A stretch of DNA of 64,000 nucleotides from Rhizobiales bacterium 65-79. Its GTDB lineage: Bacteria > Pseudomonadota > Alphaproteobacteria > Rhizobiales > Rhizobiaceae. Both the position numbers and the translations under genes were made by a program. Below the pieces are notes generated by a model. The model searched no databases. It was not told the DNA's origin and saw nothing but the letters and a program-made list of their open reading frames with translations. Below, piece by piece: positions 61,300-64,000 of the stretch (its first letter is position 1; each line of letters begins with the position of its first letter). Location: positions 62,001 to 126,000 of the forward strand of contig MKRJ01000018.1 of the NCBI GenBank assembly GCA_001896885.1. The letters are read 5' to 3'.

Positions 61300-62373
61300 A
61301 TGCTCCCGCGGATGAATCGGCTGAAGGGGATGGTTGCGAAGGTTCGGCTTTCCTTCGCACCTTCCTCTGTCCTGCCGGACATCTCCCCCGCAAGGGGGGA
61401 AATCAAACCGGCCGTTCAGTCAGCCCTTCTTCTGCAGCCTTCGCGATTGGCGAGAACGGTGGCGACGGCTGATCTCCCCCCTTGTGGGGGAGATGTCCGG
61501 CAGGACAGAGGGGGGCAACGTAGGGCCTACGCCGCCGCGATCTTTGTTCTTTATGCAGCCCTCCCCGCCAATGCCGCCGACCTGCCACGCGTCATGTCGC
61601 TCAATGTCTGCACCGACCAGCTTGCCATGACGCTGGCCGCGCCCGGGCAGATCGTCTCGATCTCCAACCTCGCCTCGGATCCAGGCCTTTCCTTCATGCA
61701 TGAAGAGGCAGCCACATATCCGAAGAACCGGGGGCTTGCGGAAGAAGTGTTCCTCGCCCGTCCCGATGTCGTCGTCACCGGCACCTATTCGCTCCACAAC
61801 ACGACCGACCTGCTCAAGCATCTCGGCTTCCATGTCGAGGAGTTCGCCTATTCGCAGACGCTCGACACCATCCCCAGCGAAATCCGGCGCATGGGCGAGA
61901 TCCTGCACCGCGAGGCGAAGGCCGACGAGGTCGCCACGCGGTTCGAAAGCGGGCTTGCGGCCGTCAAGGCTTCCGTTTGCGGTCCGGCGCCGACGGCCAT
62001 CGTCTACGGCCAGAACGGCATCACACAGGGCGCCGGCACGCTCGGCGATTCGGTCATGCGCGCGGCGGGGCTGAAGAACCTCGCCGCCGAACTCGGATAT
62101 GCCGGCATGGTCCCCTTCCCGCTCGAACTCCTGATCGAGCACCGACCGGATATCGTTATCCTGCCTCGGCAGCTTTCGACGGCTCCTTCGCTCGCCGACC
62201 TCACCTTGAAGGACCCTGCGCTGCGCGCGCTGAAAGGCACCCGCTTCGGCCATTTCGTGCCGGAAGGCGCGTGGTCTTGCGGCGGGCCCTTCGTGCTTGA
62301 GGCAGTGAAGGCGCTGGCCAAGGTAAGGCAGCAAGTCTCGCCCTGCCCTTCTTCCGGAGCGCCGACGCAATGA
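61300..62373 (+). CDS. btuF: Cobalamin-binding periplasmic protein BtuF with repeat-disrupted N-terminus
   Basis: A 357-codon frame. The mature protein from about residue 92 is a BtuF/FepB-type binding protein: RVMSLNVCTDQLAMTLAAPGQIVSISNL, ARPDVVVTGTY and AAELGYAGMVPFPLELLIEHRPDIVIL. A hydrophobic segment (AAAIFVLYAALPANA) with cleavage site precedes it, but no ATG, GTG or TTG occurs in frame between the end of the inserted repeat (61510) and that segment. Translation must begin at 61300-61330 or at a GTG in the repeat spacer, giving an unusually long leader encoded by the repeats. The stop overlaps btuC (ATGA). Confidence 0.8.
   Translation: MLPRMNRLKGMVAKVRLSFAPSSVLPDISPARGEIKPAVQSALLLQPSRLARTVATADLPPCGGDVRQDRGGQRRAYAAAIFVLYAALPANAADLPRVMSLNVCTDQLAMTLAAPGQIVSISNLASDPGLSFMHEEAATYPKNRGLAEEVFLARPDVVVTGTYSLHNTTDLLKHLGFHVEEFAYSQTLDTIPSEIRRMGEILHREAKADEVATRFESGLAAVKASVCGPAPTAIVYGQNGITQGAGTLGDSVMRAAGLKNLAAELGYAGMVPFPLELLIEHRPDIVILPRQLSTAPSLADLTLKDPALRALKGTRFGHFVPEGAWSCGGPFVLEAVKALAKVRQQVSPCPSSGAPTQ
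61365..61510. repeat. Inverted repeat inserted at the start of btuF
   Basis: Two 41-base arms (61365-61405 and 61470-61510) are inverted copies with only two mismatches. Each contains CTCTGTCCTGCCGGACATC followed by a CCCCC-GCAA-GGGGG type hairpin. The spacer is 64 bases. This pair of palindromes in opposite orientation looks like a BIME/REP-type or MITE-like element. Confidence 0.9.
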
Positions 62374-63359
62374 CACCGCTCCGGCTTAATCTCGCGCTCG
62401 CGGCGCTGACGGCGGTCCTGTTCGTACTGTCGCTGCTGATCGGACCGGCGCATCTCGGTCCGGTCGCCTCCATCCGCGCGCTCGTCGCCGGCGGCGACGA
62501 GGCGACCCGCATCATCATGCGCGAGATCAGGCTGCCGCGCGCCCTGCTCGGGCTCATGGTCGGCGCCTCGCTCGGCCTGTCGGGCGCGGTGCTTCAGGGT
62601 TTCCTGCGCAACCCGCTCGCCGAGCCCGGCATCGTCGGCGTCTCGGCCATGGCTTCGCTCGGCGCGGTGATCATGTTCTACAGCGGCCTTGCCGGCGCGT
62701 CGCTCTATGCCTTGCCGGCCGGCGCGCTCGCCGGCGCGTTCCTCGCCGTCATCGTGCTCCTCGCCATCGCCGCGCGCCATGGCTCGACGCTGACGCTGAT
62801 TTTGTCCGGCGTGGCGCTGTCCAGCCTCGCCGCCGCGCTGACCTCGCTCGCGCTCAACCTCTCGCCCAATCCCTTCGCGAGCTACGAGATCATCTTCTGG
62901 CTGCTCGGATCGCTGAAGGACCGGTCGATGACCCATGTCGCGATCGCCCTGCCACTGATCGCGGCCGGAGGCGCGCTTCTCGCCACCACCGGCCGCGCGC
63001 TCGACGCCTTCTCGCTCGGCGAGGAAGGCGCGGAAAGCCTCGGCATCGACCGCAGGCGCACGCGCCTTTTCGTCATCGTCGGAACCGCGCTCGCCGTCGG
63101 GGCGGGCACCGCCGTCACCGGCGCAATCAGCTTCGTCGGGCTGGTCGTGCCCCATATGCTGCGGCCGCTGACCAACCGCATGCCATCCAGCCTGCTTCTG
63201 CCCAGCGCCATGGGCGGGGCCGCGCTGCTGCTCGCCGCCGACATCGTCGCGCGGACCGCCGTCCGCGCGGGCGAACTCAATGTCGGCGTGGTGACGGCGC
63301 TGATCGGCGCGCCGTTCTTCCTGTGGCTCATCGTCCGCTCGCGCCGGGAGATCTTCTGA
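62370..63359 (+). CDS. btuC: Cobalamin ABC transporter permease BtuC
   Basis: A 329-residue FecCD-family permease with about ten helices: RIIMREIRLPRALLGLMVGASLGLSGAVLQGFLRNPLAEPGIVGVS is the family signature, VSFVGLVVPHMLRPL-type GAISFVGLVVPHM lies in the middle and the coupling loop is EEGAESLGIDRRR. It overlaps btuF by four bases and btuD by one (TGATG), so all three are translationally coupled. FecCD permeases also take haem or siderophores; the riboswitch supports cobalamin. Confidence 0.93.
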   Translation: MTPLRLNLALAALTAVLFVLSLLIGPAHLGPVASIRALVAGGDEATRIIMREIRLPRALLGLMVGASLGLSGAVLQGFLRNPLAEPGIVGVSAMASLGAVIMFYSGLAGASLYALPAGALAGAFLAVIVLLAIAARHGSTLTLILSGVALSSLAAALTSLALNLSPNPFASYEIIFWLLGSLKDRSMTHVAIALPLIAAGGALLATTGRALDAFSLGEEGAESLGIDRRRTRLFVIVGTALAVGAGTAVTGAISFVGLVVPHMLRPLTNRMPSSLLLPSAMGGAALLLAADIVARTAVRAGELNVGVVTALIGAPFFLWLIVRSRREIF

Positions 63360-64000
63360 TGATCGAGGCGCGAAACCTCTCCGTCGATCTCTCCAGCCGC
63401 CGCGTGGTAAGCGGCATCAGCTTGGGGCTCGTTCCGGGCACGATCACCGGCGTGCTCGGGCCGAACGGCGCCGGCAAGTCGACGCTGATGCGGGCGCTCG
63501 CCGGGCAGATTGCCAGCACCGGCAGCATCGCGGTCGATGGCCGCGAATTGGCCTCGCTTTCCTTTGCCGAGCGCGCACGGCTCGTCGCCCATCTGCCGCA
63601 GGCGCGCATCATAAGCTGGCCGCTTACAGTCCGGGATCTGGTCGGCCTTGGACGCATGCCCTGGCAGGGTGTCAGCCGCGCCTTCTCGAACGGCGACCGG
63701 GCGCTCTGCACCGAAGCCATGGAGATGATGGATGTCGCCGGCCTTGCCGAGCGTCCGGCGACCGAGCTTTCCGGCGGCGAGCAGGCGCGCGTCCTTGCCG
63801 CCCGCGCCATCGCCCAGGATACGCCGGTACTGCTCGCCGACGAGCCCGCATCCGGCCTCGACCCGGCGCACCAGATGACGATGATGGCAGGCCTGAGGAA
63901 GCTTGCGGCCAAGGGCCGAACGCTGCTCGTCTCGCTGCACGATCTGACACTCGCCGCTCGCTGGTGCGACCGCATCCTCCTGATGAAGGAGGGCAGGCTG
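63359..64000 (+). CDS. btuD: Cobalamin ABC transporter ATPase BtuD (partial, right edge)
   Basis: The first 214 residues are visible before the window ends. Walker A GPNGAGKST is at residues about 34-42, signature LSGGEQARVLAARAI near 140, Walker B VLLADEPASGLD near 158, and switch His in VSLHDLTLA near 192. It energises BtuFC. The end of the gene is beyond the edge. Confidence 0.92.
   Translation, partial: MIEARNLSVDLSSRRVVSGISLGLVPGTITGVLGPNGAGKSTLMRALAGQIASTGSIAVDGRELASLSFAERARLVAHLPQARIISWPLTVRDLVGLGRMPWQGVSRAFSNGDRALCTEAMEMMDVAGLAERPATELSGGEQARVLAARAIAQDTPVLLADEPASGLDPAHQMTMMAGLRKLAAKGRTLLVSLHDLTLAARWCDRILLMKEGRL

Overview
This 64 kb window is GC-rich DNA (roughly 60-65% G+C by eye) from a bacterial chromosome or large replicon. 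Gene content points to an alphaproteobacterium of the order Hyphomicrobiales (rhizobia and relatives): a BacA/SbmA-like transporter, a pcaCHGB cluster with pobA, a RutR-like regulator with a reductive pyrimidine pathway, a PleC/PdhS-like kinase, a NuoE-type helix-hairpin-helix tail, and palindromic intergenic repeats of rhizobial type. The genus cannot be decided from the window. I saw no rRNA, tRNA, CRISPR array, phage or transposase gene.

Layout. 1-10.7 kb is housekeeping and mixed genes: a BacA-like transporter cut by the left edge, a LysR regulator, mobA-mobB, an orphan amino-acid binding protein, a 3-hydroxyisobutyrate dehydrogenase-like enzyme, an AlkD-like glycosylase, an Lrp regulator, a uracil-DNA-glycosylase-like protein, a GST, a membrane histidine kinase and a divergent CobT-like protein. 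10.9-18.7 kb is part of a phenylacetate locus (PaaX, a TetR regulator, paaK, paaI, divergent paaZ) with an arylamine N-acetyltransferase and a methyltransferase. 18.9-24.5 kb is the 4-hydroxybenzoate/protocatechuate branch (pobA-pcaC-pcaH-pcaG-pcaB with a divergent AraC regulator). A toxin-antitoxin pair splits pcaH from pcaG.

25.7-41.6 kb is a complete reductive pyrimidine degradation locus: an ABC importer, PreT/PreA dihydropyrimidine dehydrogenase, dihydropyrimidinase, beta-ureidopropionase and an omega-amino-acid aminotransferase, with a RutR-like regulator and two RutR-like operator candidates. The predicted flow is import, uracil to dihydrouracil, to N-carbamoyl-beta-alanine, to beta-alanine, to malonate semialdehyde. 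Two more toxin-antitoxin pairs (MazEF-like and HigBA) and a DUF559 gene flanked by inverted repeats sit inside this locus.

42-48.3 kb holds glyoxalase-fold and DoxX genes, an isochorismatase-like hydrolase, a dimethylglycine-dehydrogenase-like flavoprotein and an MttB-family methyltransferase, suggesting methylamine or betaine catabolism. 48.5-52 kb has a lytic transglycosylase-like lipoprotein, a MATE exporter, a small lipoprotein and an ATP-pyrophosphatase. 52-58.8 kb is a dipeptide-type ABC importer whose fused double ATPase carries an extra NuoE/L21-type tail. 59.1-64 kb is a cobalamin riboswitch followed by btuB-btuF-btuC-btuD, the last cut by the right edge.

The most unusual points are an antitoxin gene with two compensating frameshifts, the ATPase/NuoE-tail fusion, a CobT homologue lacking the usual catalytic glutamate, a repeat insertion in the signal-peptide region of btuF, and RutR-like sites shared by both pyrimidine operons.
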